NCBI RefSeq assembly: GCF_048544455.1
Contig: NC_133536.1
Span: 33,234,152-33,298,151, forward strand
Length of the DNA: 64,000 nucleotides
Direction: 5' to 3'
From: Silene latifolia
Taxonomy: Eukaryota > Streptophyta > Magnoliopsida > Caryophyllales > Caryophyllaceae
A program made the position numbers and the translations under genes. Below the pieces are notes generated by a model, which worked only from the letters and a program-made list of their open reading frames with translations, was not told the DNA's origin and made no database searches. Positions 10,985 through 23,520 of this stretch are shown in pieces (within the stretch, counting starts at the first letter, position 1; every line of letters starts with the position of its first letter).

Positions 10985-12624
10985 CTCTACTATTAGTAAA
11001 GAGGTAAGTAAAGGTCGGATCCCAAAGGATGGGTATTGATGTAGGATTTTCGATTGCAAATGGTCGTGTATAGGGGTGTCACAATTTGGGTTGAGATAGA
11101 ATATCGCTAAACTAAATAACAATGTAAATAAACAAGCAAGATGATTAAAATGAGATGTAAACAATTGATTAAAAGCACTAGGGTGTCATGGGTTCATAGG
11201 GGATTCATGGGATTTGATCATACAAACATGTTTTCAACTAGATGCAAGCAATTTATTGTTGTGATGGGATCGAGTTAGTGTATATCTTACAATCCCTAGG
11301 AAGGTTTGGGTCCCGGAGCCGAATCGATTAGATTGTACAACACCTACAAGTCGACTTAATCCTCCCTATCCAACTATATGCATGGTCTAATGAGACTCGA
11401 GTTGGTTTATGTTTTACAATTCTCATTGAAAAGATAAGTGATGGGTAAAAAATGCAATGATTCATAGGCTCGCATTTCATCAAACATATCATGTGCATAA
11501 GTTGAAATCACAACAAACAAGCAAATTAATTATGAAAGCATATTAGATTAAGCATGAATCAATCCCCATGTTGGTTTCCCCTAATTCCCCATTAACCCTA
11601 GTTAAGATGACTACTCACTCATTATCAAGTTTAACATGCTAACAAGGTTATCAATCATACTAGCAAGACAAAACATGATGAATAAATGAAGATGATTAAC
11701 AATAATTAAAAAGGGATTAAGAGAATTATACCTAATGATGATTCCAAAATAATAAGCAAAAAATAATAGAAGTACTTGATGAATGATGGAAGGTTGTCAA
11801 TCCTCCAAATAAACCCCAAATAATCTTTAATTACCCAAAATAAATGATGAACAATAGAGAAATTAAGGAAATGATTTTTGTATTAATGCTTAATTAAGAG
11901 TTGATTACAAGATTAAGATGAGATTAGAGTAACATAAAAAGATCATTAAGATTGCATACCATTCTAAATAGTACAATGAGGTATTTATACTAAGGATTAG
12001 GTACATAAATTAGGGTTACTAAGGGCTTAAATGACGATTAAGACCCTTAAAAAAAGTTGAGGAAGTGCTCCTCTCGAAGGAGATGCTCATCTCCGCTTCG
12101 CTAGTCTTCATAGAATATGCTCATCCCGAGCGGACTGAAGGAGAGACGGCTTGCACTGGAAATGAATCTGAGCGGCTTGAGGGAGGCGACGCTCGGATTG
12201 GGAGGAGTCAGGACGAGCGGACTGGCCACGGGACGCTCGAATTGTAGCCATCCAGGACGCTCGTCCCGTGGCTGCGACACCCGGATACTTGGTCAGCAAG
12301 CTTCTCTTCTTTACTTCTTCCAACAATCCTCAAGGATCTTGTTGGAGATGCAAGGATCTTCCCATCATTGCCCATCTACTTCATTATTTACATAGGCCTT
12401 CTAGTCTTATCTTCCCTTTAATACTTGGTCATTAGATTCGATCAATTTACCTCCATTTTGCCATGAAAATGTAAGGTTTGCACTCCTCTCCTACCAAGGA
12501 AACAAAACCTCAAAGAATATGTAAAACGAAAGACTAAAGATAGTAAATGACCCAATTATGAACTAAAAAGCATAGGAACGAGGCTAATTCGAGGACTAAA
12601 TATGCTCTAAAATGAGTCACATCA
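10985..12624 (-). repeat. 3' LTR of the Athila-type element
   Basis: About 11155-12215 aligns base for base, apart from scattered changes, with 48238-49280 in the same orientation. The terminus on the minus strand is TGATGTGACTCATTTTAG (12624 leftward), next to a purine tract. The left 170 bp is poorly conserved between the two copies and its outer edge is approximate. The part missing from the other LTR (about 12216-12624) survives only here. It includes several self-complementary CGAGCG/CGCTCG words. Confidence 0.78.
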
Positions 12625-12642
12625 AATATCCCCAAGCCGAAC
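12625..12642 (-). other. Polypurine tract of the Athila-type element
   Basis: On the minus strand the stretch reads GGTTCGGCTTGGGGATATT, directly before the LTR terminus TGATGTGAC. A GGCTTGGGGA word at this place is usual in Athila-type elements as the plus-strand primer site. It fixes the orientation of the element and the right edge of the 3' LTR. Confidence 0.65.
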
Positions 12643-12739
12643 CTTTGCTCGTACCGAGTAAAGAGGTGACAAAACTAGGACCCTTCACTACTACAAATAC
12701 AGGCAACTACAACGACCCTTTAACAACGCTTATTCACGA

Positions 12740-13025
12740 AAATCATCAAAACACGTTGTAGAATTGATGCCGCGAATTTTACCATACTTAATTACAACGG
12801 TTCTGTGTTGTTAACCGTTGTTATTGGTTTTAACAACGGGTTATACTTGAAAAACCGTTGTTAATATAAAAACTAATAACAACGGTTGAATCTGTAATAC
12901 ATTTTAACCGTTGTTAATAATTTGGCGCAAAATTAGTGAAAAGTAATTACAATGGTTACATTAGAACCCGTTTTTAATACTTTTTAACAACGGTTGTAGA
13001 CTCAATAACCGTTGTTATTAATGTT
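12740..13025. repeat. Left subterminal repeat array of the CACTA element
   Basis: AACAACGG and its complement CCGTTGTT alternate as inverted pairs about 11-16 bp apart, each pair able to form a short hairpin. About five pairs are visible here. Subterminal repeats of this type are the binding sites for the TNPA protein in En/Spm; binding here is inferred from position and repetition. Confidence 0.85.
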
Positions 13026-13039
13026 ATGAAAATCTTAAG

Positions 13040-13195
13040 AACAACAGATTGCTTTATTCTGCTATACGCTACAAAACACAAACACAAGCTAATACTGCTA
13101 CTATATCATCCTCCATTCCTCCCTGATCGTCTCTTTGTCTTCATCTCCGTCACTGTTGTCACCGTCTTCTCTCCCTCATCGTGTTTATCAATCAG
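13040..13195 (+). promoter_or_regulatory. Leader exon and donor site of the TNPD gene
   Basis: A C/T-rich leader (ACAAACACAAGC, CATCCTCCATTCCTCCC, CATCTCCGTCACTG) ends in ATCAG followed by GTATATATA, a donor at 13196. A likely acceptor is the AG at 13351-13352, immediately before the ATG at 13357. The leader closely resembles the one at 17340-17516, also in its ATCAG-GTAT donor, so the two transcription units probably arose from one duplicated promoter region. The start of transcription is not determined. Confidence 0.55.
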
Positions 13196-13356
13196 GTATA
13201 TATATGTTTCTTAGCAACGCTTATAGATATAGGATTTTTTGGGTTATTATCTAATTTGTTGATAATTTAGCTTAATGGCTTTCTTGAATTTCGTTTATTT
13301 GTTTGCCTATTATTGTATTTTCTGAATTAGTTGCCTATTACTACGAATTTAGAATA

Positions 13357-16300
13357 ATGACTCGAACTTGGATGATTGATGCAAATATGAGTGACCGCAA
13401 CTATAAGGATGGTTTAGCTGAAGTTTATGAATTCTTTTCGAACAATTTGAAAGGTTCTTCTAGTATTGCATGTCCTTGAGAAAGATGTGGTAATATTAGC
13501 TATATGGCTTTTCCGGACGTTAAAATACACCTAGAAAAGTGGAGATTTAGTCGATCCTATACACGTTTGATTTTTCATAGGGAATCATTAGAGGAAGAGA
13601 ATAACTCTGAAGAAGATGATGTTGAGGTACACGAAAGGCTAACTGATGATCCTGAGTTTGCCGAGTTTTTTGAGTTGGAAGAGTTGGAAGTAAAGAAGTT
13701 GAATGTTGGGTTTATAGATAATGTAGAGAATGATGAAGAGTCGATTGCTTTTGAAGATGTAGGTGATGACACTAGTAATTGGGATGACCTTAACAACATG
13801 TATGAGAAGTTGTGTGAGTCTGAAGCACCTCTGTATCCTGGTTGTAAGTTCACAAAAATGTCGGCTGTGGTGAAGTTGTATAATATCAAGGGGGCAAATG
13901 GGGTGAGTGACACGTGTTTCACTAGTTTTTTAGCCTTGATAAAGGAGTTGCTTCCTGATGGTAATGTTCTACCTGTTAAGACATATGAGGTGAAAAAACT
14001 AATAAGAGGAGTGGGTATGAAATATGAGAAAATACATGCATGTCCAAATAATTGCATATTATATCGGAAATTATATCAAAACTTAACCAATTGCCCTAAA
14101 TGTTTGGAGTGGCGTTATAAGGATAAGGAAGGGATCCCGGCTAAGGTGTTGTGGTATTTTCCATTGATACCAAGAGTCATAAGGATTTATGCGAATCCCG
14201 ATGATTAAAAAATGTTAACTTGGCATGGAACAGGAAGAATAAATGATGGAAAGCTAAGACACCCGGCAGATGGTATGCAATGGAAATCGTTTGACGCTAA
14301 GTATCCCGAGTTCGGCAAAGAACCTAGAAACTTACGTCTAGCGCTGTCCACTGATGGAATGAACCCACACGGAAACATGAGTAGCCAACATAGTACTTGG
14401 CCAGTAGTGTTGGCTATTTATAACTTACCTCCATATGTGTGCATGAAAATAAAGTATTTGATGTTGTCGTTGTTAATTTTCGGCCCTAAACAACCTGGAA
14501 ATGATATAGATGTATATTTGGAACCTCTTCTAGATGATTTGCGATTGTTGTGGGATAGTGGGATAGAAGTATTTGATGCATATAAGAACGAAACTTTCAA
14601 TTTGAGAGCGATGTTATTGTGTACAATATCTGACTATCCGGCTTATAGCGACCTTTCTGGGCACACAGTTCATGAGAAAGAGGCTTGTCCATTGTGTGGG
14701 GAGGATATCGAGTCTGAATACTTGAAGTCTTCTCGTAAGTATGTGTATATGGAAAATAGGAGGTTCTTGGATCATGACCATTGTTATCGCAAGATGCAGA
14801 AAGCATTCAATGGAAGACAAGAACTTCGTCAACCTCCTAGAATTTTGAGTGGGCATGAAGTTTATCAGAAAGTAAAGCATATTGAGATAGATTATGGGAA
14901 GAAGAGCGGCTCTAAATTGTCTACTCGTGGGTATAAGAAAAGATCCATATTTTTTGATAAACTTCCATATTGGCCTGACCTGGAGGTCAGGCATTGCCTC
15001 TATTTCATGCACATTGAGAAAAATTTCTGTGATAATATTATCAATACCCTTCTGAATGTTCCCGGTAAAACAATGGATAACGCCGCAGCTAGGGAAGATA
15101 TGAAAATGATGGGTATTAGGCTAGAGTTGGCACCACAGAAGAGAGGTAATCGTACATTTTTACCGCCAGCAACTTATACCCTTTCACGGAATGAGAAAAA
15201 AGAGTTATATGCATGCTTGAATGGAATTAAAGTGCCACATGGTTATTCGTCGAACATCAAAAGCCTAGTGTCGATGCAAGACCTAAAACTCACCGGGTTA
15301 AAGTCACATGATTGTCACACTTTGATGCAACAATTACTACCTGTGGTTATTCGTTCCATTTTACCTGAAAAGGTAAGATATGCTATAACTAGATTCTGTC
15401 TCTTCTTCCAGTCCATATGCGAAAAGTCATCGATCCCGATGACGCGATTCATTGCGGGACCTCGTTGTAACCTCTCTTTGTCAATTGGAAATGTATTTTC
15501 CACCCTCTTTCTTCACTATCATGATTCATCTGACCATTCACTTGGTTAGGGAGATTTTGTACCTTGGGCCCGTGTACTTGAGATACCAGTATCCTTTCGA
15601 AAGATTGATGAAAGTCTACAAGGACTATACATCTAATCGGTATCGTCCGGAAGGTTGTATTGCTGAACGCGCTATTTTAGACGAAGCTCTTTTATATTGT
15701 TACGCTCATCTCTCCCCTGAGGAGTTGATTGGCGTTCCTAAGAATCGTCATAGTGACTGGATGACCGAAAAAGGTATTAGGGGCCGGGTTGAAAAAATTG
15801 TGACACGTGAAATGTTGCATTTAGCACATACGTATGTGCTAAACAACGAAGATGAGGTGCAACCTTATATTCAACAACACAAAGATGAGCTCAAATACGA
15901 TCACCCAAACAAGACCGAGAAGTGGATTGCAAACGAGCATACGAAGACGTTTGCAGAGTGGTTTAGGAATATTGTCTTAGAGTGTACGAATCAAACTGGT
16001 GATGACATCTCTCCTAGGTTACTACGTCTTGGTTTAGACCCAAATGCCAGGGTCACCTTTTACAGCAGTTTTGCCATTAATGGATATACTTTTTACACCC
16101 GCGAGCAAGATGAGTTGAGCACAATGCAAAATAGTGGCGTGAGTTCTGAATTTGAGGCAATGCACTTTGCTACTTCAAAAGATAAAAAGCCTATTTGGGG
16201 AAAATGCCTTTATTATGGTGTTATTCAAGAAATATTGGTACTAGATTACATTGATCTCACAATGCCGTTGTTTCGATGTAACTGGGTTGATAACAACCTC

Positions 16301-16646
16301 CATTGTGTCCGAAAGGATAAGATGGGATTTACGTTGGCAATAATAAGGATGATCCTTTCATAATGGCATCTCAAGCTAAACAAGTGTTCTATGTTACCGA
16401 TCCTATGGATAAGAAGTGGTCTGTTTTACTGTCTATAAGGAGTAGAAGGAGAGTCCATCCGATAATGGTGATGATGATCAAGATGTCGTTTTTGAGGGAA
16501 TGGATCACTCTACCACTGTATCTTATTTCGACGATGTTGACACTGATCATGAGGACACTGAAAGCATCTATATGCGTGATGACCATGGTGAAGGTATTTG
16601 GGTTAACGAAGAAACTATGACATCCAAGAAACGCCCCCGATCCTGA
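13357..16646 (+). pseudogene. TNPD: TNPD-type CACTA transposase, disrupted
   Basis: The frame starts MTRTWMIDANM, a transposase-associated N-terminus. There follow an acidic stretch (residues about 75-145), the Transposase_21 core (LRLALSTDGMNPHGNMSSQH at about 14332-14391, then CTISDYPAYSDLSGHT and CPLC), a DUF4218-like part (IRSILPEKVRYAI near 15350; YLGPVYLRYQYPFERLMK near 15561-15614), a DUF4216-like part (KPIWGKCLYYGVIQEILVLDY near 16188-16250), and a C-terminal tail ending KKRPRS. Lesions: TGA at 13477-13479, TAA at 14206-14208, frame changes between about 15425 and 15480, and further ones near 16320 and 16450. The protein cannot be made in full. It would have cut and joined the CACTA ends in the nucleus. 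Confidence 0.9.
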
Positions 16647-16979
16647 GATGGTTCATCAGGACACAGTGATATGGACGACCAACATTTTGAGTCATTTTCA
16701 GACCAATAATTTGATGGTTTAATTTATTGGTAAATCAATAATGGTCATTGTTAAATAAAAATTCCCAAATTTGCATGGCATGATAAATCCTGTAGCTTAG
16801 ATATGCAGTATGCATGCATGCTGGTGTTGTCTTGTTTTCTTAATCTTATTATTAGATGTGGATGCTTTGGTGTTGAAATTGTTTGAATAATGTTGCGATA
16901 TGGTGCTTCTGCTTTGATTACAGATGTATTGTTACAGGTTTGGACTGTAATGGAATTACAGTAATTTAAAAAAAAAAAG

Positions 16980-17310
16980 GTTCAACAATAACAACGGTTA
17001 TATTTAAATTACCCGTTGTTAATACTTTCAACAACGGTTATAGTTACATTACCCGTTGTTATTACAATCAACAACGGTTATAGTTACATTACCCGTTGTT
17101 ATTACTTTCAACAACGGTTGTAGTACCCCTACCCGTTGTCATTGATTTTTTTGACATATTTCATTTTGGCTCAAATTTGGTGAAAATATATTACAACGGG
17201 TATATTTTAACCGTTGTAATAAAGTTTTGACAACGGTTGACTTTTATTGACCCGTTGTTATTAACATATAACAACGGTTTTGCTTTGAGCACCCGTTGTC
17301 AATAGTTTGT
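16980..17310. repeat. Internal copy of the CACTA subterminal array
   Basis: Four head-to-tail 40-bp units begin AACAACGGTTATAGTTACAT and contain ACCCGTTGTTATTAC. They are followed by looser copies to about 17310. These are the same AACAACGG/CCGTTGTT pairs as at both ends of the element, yet they lie between its two genes, just upstream of the leader exon at 17340-17516. The three central units are almost identical, so the array grew recently. Confidence 0.88.
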
Positions 17311-17339
17311 CTTAATAAAAAACTAATTTACAAACACAT

Positions 17340-17516
17340 ACAACATACCACACAAACACACACAACACCAGTTCAACCGTTGGTATCCTGAGTTTATTCT
17401 TCTCTCTTCCTCGCTTTCTACATTCTCGTTGCCGGCCCTCGCCCAGTTTCCGACGCCCAGATTCCGTTGCCTTCCCTTATCATCCTGCTCATTCTCTTTA
17501 TCATCATCATCATCAG
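17340..17516 (+). promoter_or_regulatory. Leader exon of the TNPA-like gene
   Basis: A C/T- and CA-rich leader ends in CATCATCATCATCAG followed by GTATGTTT, a donor at 17517. The following intron is interrupted seven bases in by the LTR retrotransposon at 17524-35240. It resumes at 35246 and ends at an AG just before the ATG at 35518. Without the insertion the intron would be about 275 bp, a normal plant size. With it the intron is about 18 kb. Confidence 0.6.
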
Positions 17517-17523
17517 GTATGTT

Positions 17524-20500
17524 TGTAGATACCCGTATCCGTCGATATTGGAATTTATAGAGAACCCGACAAACACCCGATGATGATAGGACACATGTAT
17601 TCTTTAGTTGTCATTGTCATTATTTGGAGCTCGTTTTACGAGGTAGAATGGGCGTCGTCGATGAAGTATTTTATTAATTTAAATGATATTTAAATTAATG
17701 TTTTTTTTAGTGAGTTCATTTTATTAATTTAAATGATATTTAAATTAAAGCTTTTTTAAAGTGATTTCAATTTAATTTATTTTATTTTGAATTTATTTTC
17801 CCAAGTTTATTTTATAAAATAAATAATTGATTTGAAAAATCATTTTATGAATATATTTGATTTGAAAAATCATTTATTTTAATGTGTTAATTGATTTGAG
17901 AAATCGATTTTAAAAGCGAAGAAAACTCGTTTTTAAACATGTTTTTTGAGCTCGTTTTTAGCTCGGTTTTTGAGCCCGTTTCCTTTACGAATTGGCACGA
18001 ATCTCGAGTACACTAACCAACCTAAGCCTCTACCCATCCACCCTTGTTCGAACCCCCTATCCACGGCCCAAATTCCATCCCCAAACACCCCCCAATCAGC
18101 CCGCATTAAACCGAGCAGCCCCCTGTTTTGGCAGCTCAATCCCGAGCCCAAAACCGGCTCCAAACACCACCAAAACCCGTGCCCATTAACCCTAACCCAT
18201 ACCCTAATATCCTACCCATATTACCTTACCTTAATCACCAAGAAAACCCCCCTCAAACCCTCACAAAAGCTGCTGGACAGCAGCCATACGTGATGAAGCC
18301 CGATTGCCTCTCCCTCTCTTTTAACCTACTTTAACTCCTTATAAATACCATCCCTTCACCATACATTCATTCCTCGAAGTTCTCCATACATCCTACCATG
18401 ACCCACAAGCTTTAAACCTCAGAAACAAACCCTAATTGCCTCCCAAAAACCCTAAACAAAACCGACATCCAAACTGGAACAGTTTGTGTGTCCTCCTCGA
18501 AAAGCAACTCGTTCCTCTATCAAACCTCCATCAAAACTCGAGTTTCTTGTTCCTAATTAACCATATAATATCCATCTACACATTAGACAAAGATTTACGA
18601 GCCAAATTGCCCTTGAGAGTACACGAAATCCCTCGAAAAACAGAGTGTTATACACTCTGTTTTCGCGGTTTATTCTTGTCTGTCCAGTTCTGTTTGTGCT
18701 CGTTTTTCGTGCCCAATAACTCAAAACGAGCAGGGTTTGCTTTAAGATCCCTGTTCTCCTCTCTTTCTAGTTTTCAAAACATCTTTTAAATCGAATTTTC
18801 GTCGTGAAACGAGGGAGATATCATCGTTTGAAAGTTGCTGTCCAGATTTGTCAAAAAACGCGTGTTGCTTTATTTCTTCGTCGACGACGGCCTCTCGAGA
18901 TAAAATCTACCATCGATTACGACCCAAGACGGTGTCAACGATACATGTAGGTTGAGGGTGCATCAAATCCTCCTCTTTTCCCTTTTATTTCGTTTGTTTT
19001 ATGTTTGTTTTTTATTGTCTCGTTTTATTTCGTTTATCGTTTAATTAACTATGAAACTAGTTTAGTCCGAGTATGAGTTAAAGTACCACCATGAACACCC
19101 GCGTTGACTTGAGATGGGAAAATAAACCGCTACTTCAGTCGGTCGTACACCCCCGTCTCATTTACATATCTTCGTGTTCAAGGTAGGGCATAAATAAAAC
19201 GAATTTCTAACTTCGCTCTTCGCTTTTGACCCCTTTGTTATTTCGGCCAATTCGACATACCCTAGGACCCGTTGTATTTTAGTTTAACTTCTGATTGTTA
19301 ACATATAACCTATTTAGATGACATTAGATTAATTTGATAACCTAATTAGACACATTAGGGTACATCGACATAGCTTTAAAAATCGATTAACAATTCTATA
19401 ACCTAATTGAATACATCTTTCTTATCACTTGATTTCTCGCTAGCATAGGAGTGCGTGATTAGCACCTTCCTATTAACACTCGACGAGTAAGCATTAACCT
19501 TATGATATCTGACCTAATTGGACCCTTTAGGCCGTGTAGAATAACACACTCGCGCGTTTCTTCTCAATCGATCAACCTGTTTTATAACTTGTTTTTCTAA
19601 CTCGTTTTCCAATCCGTTTCGCAATCATTCGATCTAACCAATGAACCTAACTTAGGAACTAGGTTGGCCTTGTCTTGGCCGTGAGGGTGGCCGTTGGTTT
19701 GGGCCGTGAGTTGACCGTGTCTCTTGTCTTTCTTATTTCATTTTCTTTCCTTGTTTATCATTTGTTCTTTGTTGTTTTGTAGCTTGTAATTTATAATTTG
19801 TTTATCGAGTTGTAATCTTCGAGTTAGTTTTCTTTTATTGAGTCAAAACCTCTTAAAAAAAACCTTAGTCTTGTCTGGTTAGACGGTTGTTCCCCAATGC
19901 TTGTAGGAGCGTAGTAAACCGCATGTTGTTTAAAGCAACATGGCCCGGTTTATGCTAATGCATGCTTTGGCGCGTGGCCCTATGTCTAATTCGATGAGAT
20001 TGAGCGAAAGCACACATCACGAGGAGTGACCCAAGGCCGTGTGTCATGTAGGCCGTGAGTCACCCCTCTTGAGCACGGTTTTCTAGGCCAAACGGCCGTG
20101 TATTGCGTCGTGTGTATAGCTTTGTATTTAGATCGAGTTGTAACTTTAATTTGTTGTTGTGTCGGCATGAAATGCCTGGTTTGTAATAGGTAGATCCCAA
20201 CGGCTCCCCCATTCCCCATCAAGCCTTGTTTGTTTCGTTTGAATGCCGTTAGATTAATCAACCCGCATGCTAAATTACAACTTTGACAAAGTTAGTTTAG
20301 TTGCATCTAAATCGACATAGAAACTTCACATGATAGGGTTAAAACAACGTTTGCATATCATACATCGTAGTAGCTATGACCTTGTTTGAAATCCGACACT
20401 TGACTTAGTAGAGGCCGTTATTGACGGGCGGGGTTGGGTGTCCTTATGGGCTTCCCAACACGTACCCTCACCCCTTACTCAAGATCTATGGTTTGTGGAT

Positions 20501-20756
20501 CCGTCTAAATACCATTGGATTACGAGAGTCATTCAAATCAAGTGATATAGGGTACAAGTCTTTATTTTTAATCACTCGTAGTCGATTGGCTTTATGCTTT
20601 TCGATGAAAGGTGTAAAGTTGACTTGAACGGTTCCAAGTTCCCAAAAAACTTGGTGGCGACTCTAATTGGTCTTAATTCGATTCGAAGGAACCTCGAGTC
20701 GATTATGCCTCGGTGTGGGATCCCGCGGACGCAGCCTCCCGAGGGCCTTGTCCACG
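17524..20756 (+). repeat. 5' LTR of element A
   Basis: It begins TGTAGATACCCGTATCCG directly after the target duplication ATGTT and ends in CTTGTCCACG before the primer binding site. Compared with the 3' LTR I could tick off roughly 30 single-base or small-indel differences over 3.2 kb, including a 12-bp CGTTTTGTTTAT-type indel near 33505. A TATAAATA word occurs at about 18341 and may be the promoter. Short open frames inside the LTR occur in both copies and are not regarded as genes. Confidence 0.92.
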
Positions 20757-20759
20757 CTT

Positions 20760-20775
20760 TGGCGACTCCTGGGAA
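20760..20775 (+). other. Primer binding site of element A
   Basis: TGGCGACTCCTGGGAA follows the 5' LTR by three bases. TGGCGACTC is the 3'-end complement used by Tat/Ogre elements that prime on tRNA-Arg; the assignment to that tRNA is from memory of the clade. It is intact enough to have functioned. Confidence 0.7.
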
Positions 20776-21704
20776 AAGAGGACTAGTTACACTTTGTTTC
20801 TAGGGTCTTTTCCTCCGAGGTGAAACTTGAAAAGAAAGTGTTGGAAAGTAAAACATTACTCATAGTGCTACGATTCATGCATAAACCCTTAAGGACTTGC
20901 CCGGGCCGTCCCAGCGTTTCTTCGTGATGCGTGGGGGGCGACGTCCCACTATGCTAGGAAGCTGCACATTGCTCGCTTCCACTTCGCCTCGCGTGGTTCT
21001 TGATGGTGGGGACGATCTTCTAGGTACTTTACCTTAAGACACCTTGCTCTATAAGACCGCAAAAGGATGGAGGGCATAGACCTTCTTATAGAAGACTTGC
21101 CGAGACTTAGAGATGTCTAGGAGCATACATCCTTGTAACATGAGAATGACAATGTGCAAATTGTTTTCCCGAGTCTTTTCGAAATTTCCCATGTCCTTTT
21201 CAAAAGCGAACTTTTGAACAACTTACTTTCAAACTTAGCATGATTTTCAAAACGTGGAATGCTGCCCAAATAGGACTAGAAATTTCGGCCCAAAATGAGC
21301 TTTTATAGCCGGCATGCTGCCCATTTCAAATCTCATTTTCGAATCAATCTTTCGTTTTTTTTCAAAACCAATCCAAAATGTTTCTCGAACCTCAACCAAG
21401 CATGAAATGCGTCGAGTCGTGTCCGGATCATGACCGTGTTAGGCCGGGTGTGTTCCGTTCTAAGAGTCTAGAACACGACCTTGTTGGGTCACCCAAGCTC
21501 ACCTCTTGGGCTTCGAGTCATGTTGGTCGACCTTTTGGTCTAGGATAGTCCACAAAAAACATCCAAGCTAGGCCCTTTAGGACGTTTTCACTCGAACCCA
21601 TGGGCTGTGTTAGCCCAATCACGGGTTTAGTCACCCCAAGTCCAGTTTAGAATCGAGTTATGACAGTTTGAGTCATGTCGTTTTGTCGAGTCTAAAATAA
21701 ACCA

Positions 21705-23520
21705 ATGTCTAAATCAAACCGTGAGTCGAACCTTTTGGTTAATCAATCTCAAGTCGAGTCTCTGTTTGAGTCAAGTTGGGGTCGAGTCCTTAAGTGTGCA
21801 GGGGCTCTTACTTTAAATATTGACTCAGCACGGGGTTTTCTTGTAGAAAGGCCGCCAAAAACCCGACGTCAAGCAATGGAAGATGCTGTTAACAAGCTTA
21901 CTGAGGCCGTGAACCTCATGATGACCCGAATGGATGCAATCGAATCTAAGCTGAGTGAAGATTCCCCTCCATCTACCCCACCTCTGACTGATCTGGAGAA
22001 ACGGTTCAAGTTCATCGAAGACCGTTTGAAACTCTCCCAGGGGAAGAACATCCACTATGAGAATGCTAGGGCCTATGCCCCGGTTCAGGATAAGTTGCCC
22101 ACGAACATAGTACTCACTGACATCCCAAAGTTCAAGGGCACCGAAGATCCAGTCCACCATGTTAAGGCCTATAAAGGGTACTTAGCACTGAAGGGAGTAC
22201 CTGCTGATATGCTCTCTGAAATCTTCGCCCAATCTCTGGGTGAACACCCAAAGGCATGGTTCTATAATCTTGACCTCAAGAACTTCCCCACTTTCGAAGA
22301 TATTACGGTGGAGTTCTGTAAGCACTATGCGGACAATGTTGAGATTCAAACCAACATAAGAACTTTGGAGGTTATGACACAAAAGGAGAAAGAGGGCTTT
22401 ACTGAATTCCTCGCAAGATGGCGCGCTGAAAGCGTGAAATTAGCCAAGAAGCCTGATGAAGTTGAAATGGTAGATAAGTTCGTGAAGAATTTACGGCCTG
22501 TTTACCGTAATGCTCTGAAATACCAAAATTTTGGTTCTTTCAAAGAATTGATAAGGATCGGGATAAAGGTAGAGGACGATGTCCGAATTCTTTGGCCGAG
22601 AAGCCAAAGGGATACCAAGGGGCTTCGTCATCTAAAGCAAAAGCACCCGCAGCGGCCCACTTTGTTGAAATTGTCAATCTCTTAGATGGACAGTCAAAAA
22701 GGCCTCCGCGCCAAGCTCCGAGGGTATTCACCGATATCGGGTGCACTTACGCCTATGCTCTTCAAAGGCTCATGGCCCAAGGAAAGTTGAAGCCCATTGG
22801 TCCAACTCCGGATCCACCACAACAACAAGGCAAATGGTACAAACCGAATGCCTACTCGTGCCTTTCATCAAGGGAAGGGACACGATCTTCGAAAGGTGCT
22901 TTAGACTAAAGCACGAAATTCAAGATATGATTGAGAACGGTACGCTCCCAATCCCGGCCATAAAGCCCAATAACGTCACCAATCCGTTTGGCGACCACAC
23001 TAACTTTGTCTCTACCGAAGATAGTGTCGATTACTCTCACTTGATTCGCCCATGTCGTCTAAAAGGGGTTTTCGTCGGAAGAATATTCGTAGATTGCTCC
23101 GAATTCCTACCAAGCTCGAGAAATGAGATTACATTCGGGGATTTTGTTGTCGATTGTACTCCTTACATACTCCGAAGCGGCAATGAAATCAATGGCGTTT
23201 GGGCTGATGACGAGGATGATGTTTACCTCGTCAAAGGTGCGACAATTCCTCACACCCAAGAAGAAATCTTAAAGGTGAGGCAAGATGCCCTAGAGTCAAA
23301 CCATTTGACTAGATCCGGACGCCCATATCGTGTGGAGAAAGCTAAGGATACCCCGAGTAAGGCACCTCAAAAAGAGCCGGCAGTGGTCGAAGTTCTTGGT
23401 GAAGGGTCGACCTCCGAGGCTTCCCTCATCAAGCAACTCCAAAAGACTAAGGCCGACGTATCTATCCGCAACTTATCCCGAGCTCTTTCGAACATCGTCA
23501 AGCTTTGTTACAAGCTTTGA
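21705..23520 (+). pseudogene. gag of element A, frameshifted
   Basis: The first frame (21705-22685) has a coiled-coil-like N-terminal part (EDAVNKLTEAVNLMMTRMDA, about residues 61-80) and then the capsid-like retrotransposon gag region (TDIPKFKGTEDPVHHVKAYK; LGEHPKAWFYNL; FTEFLARWRAESVKLAKKP). It is followed, after frame changes near 22600 and 22740-22860, by the C-terminal gag part, including a degraded zinc-binding block around 22850-22950 and a DYSHLIRP segment near 23031. It would assemble virus-like particles in the cytoplasm. Two or more frameshifts prevent a full product. Confidence 0.85.

Noticed and set aside
12065..12395. Short open frames on both strands
   Set aside because: They lie in the Athila-type LTR and are generated by the CGAGCG/CGCTCG words.
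17946..18789. Pro-rich open frames in the LTR, repeated at 32466-33264
   Set aside because: They occur identically in both LTR copies of element A in noncoding LTR text, with no recognisable domain.
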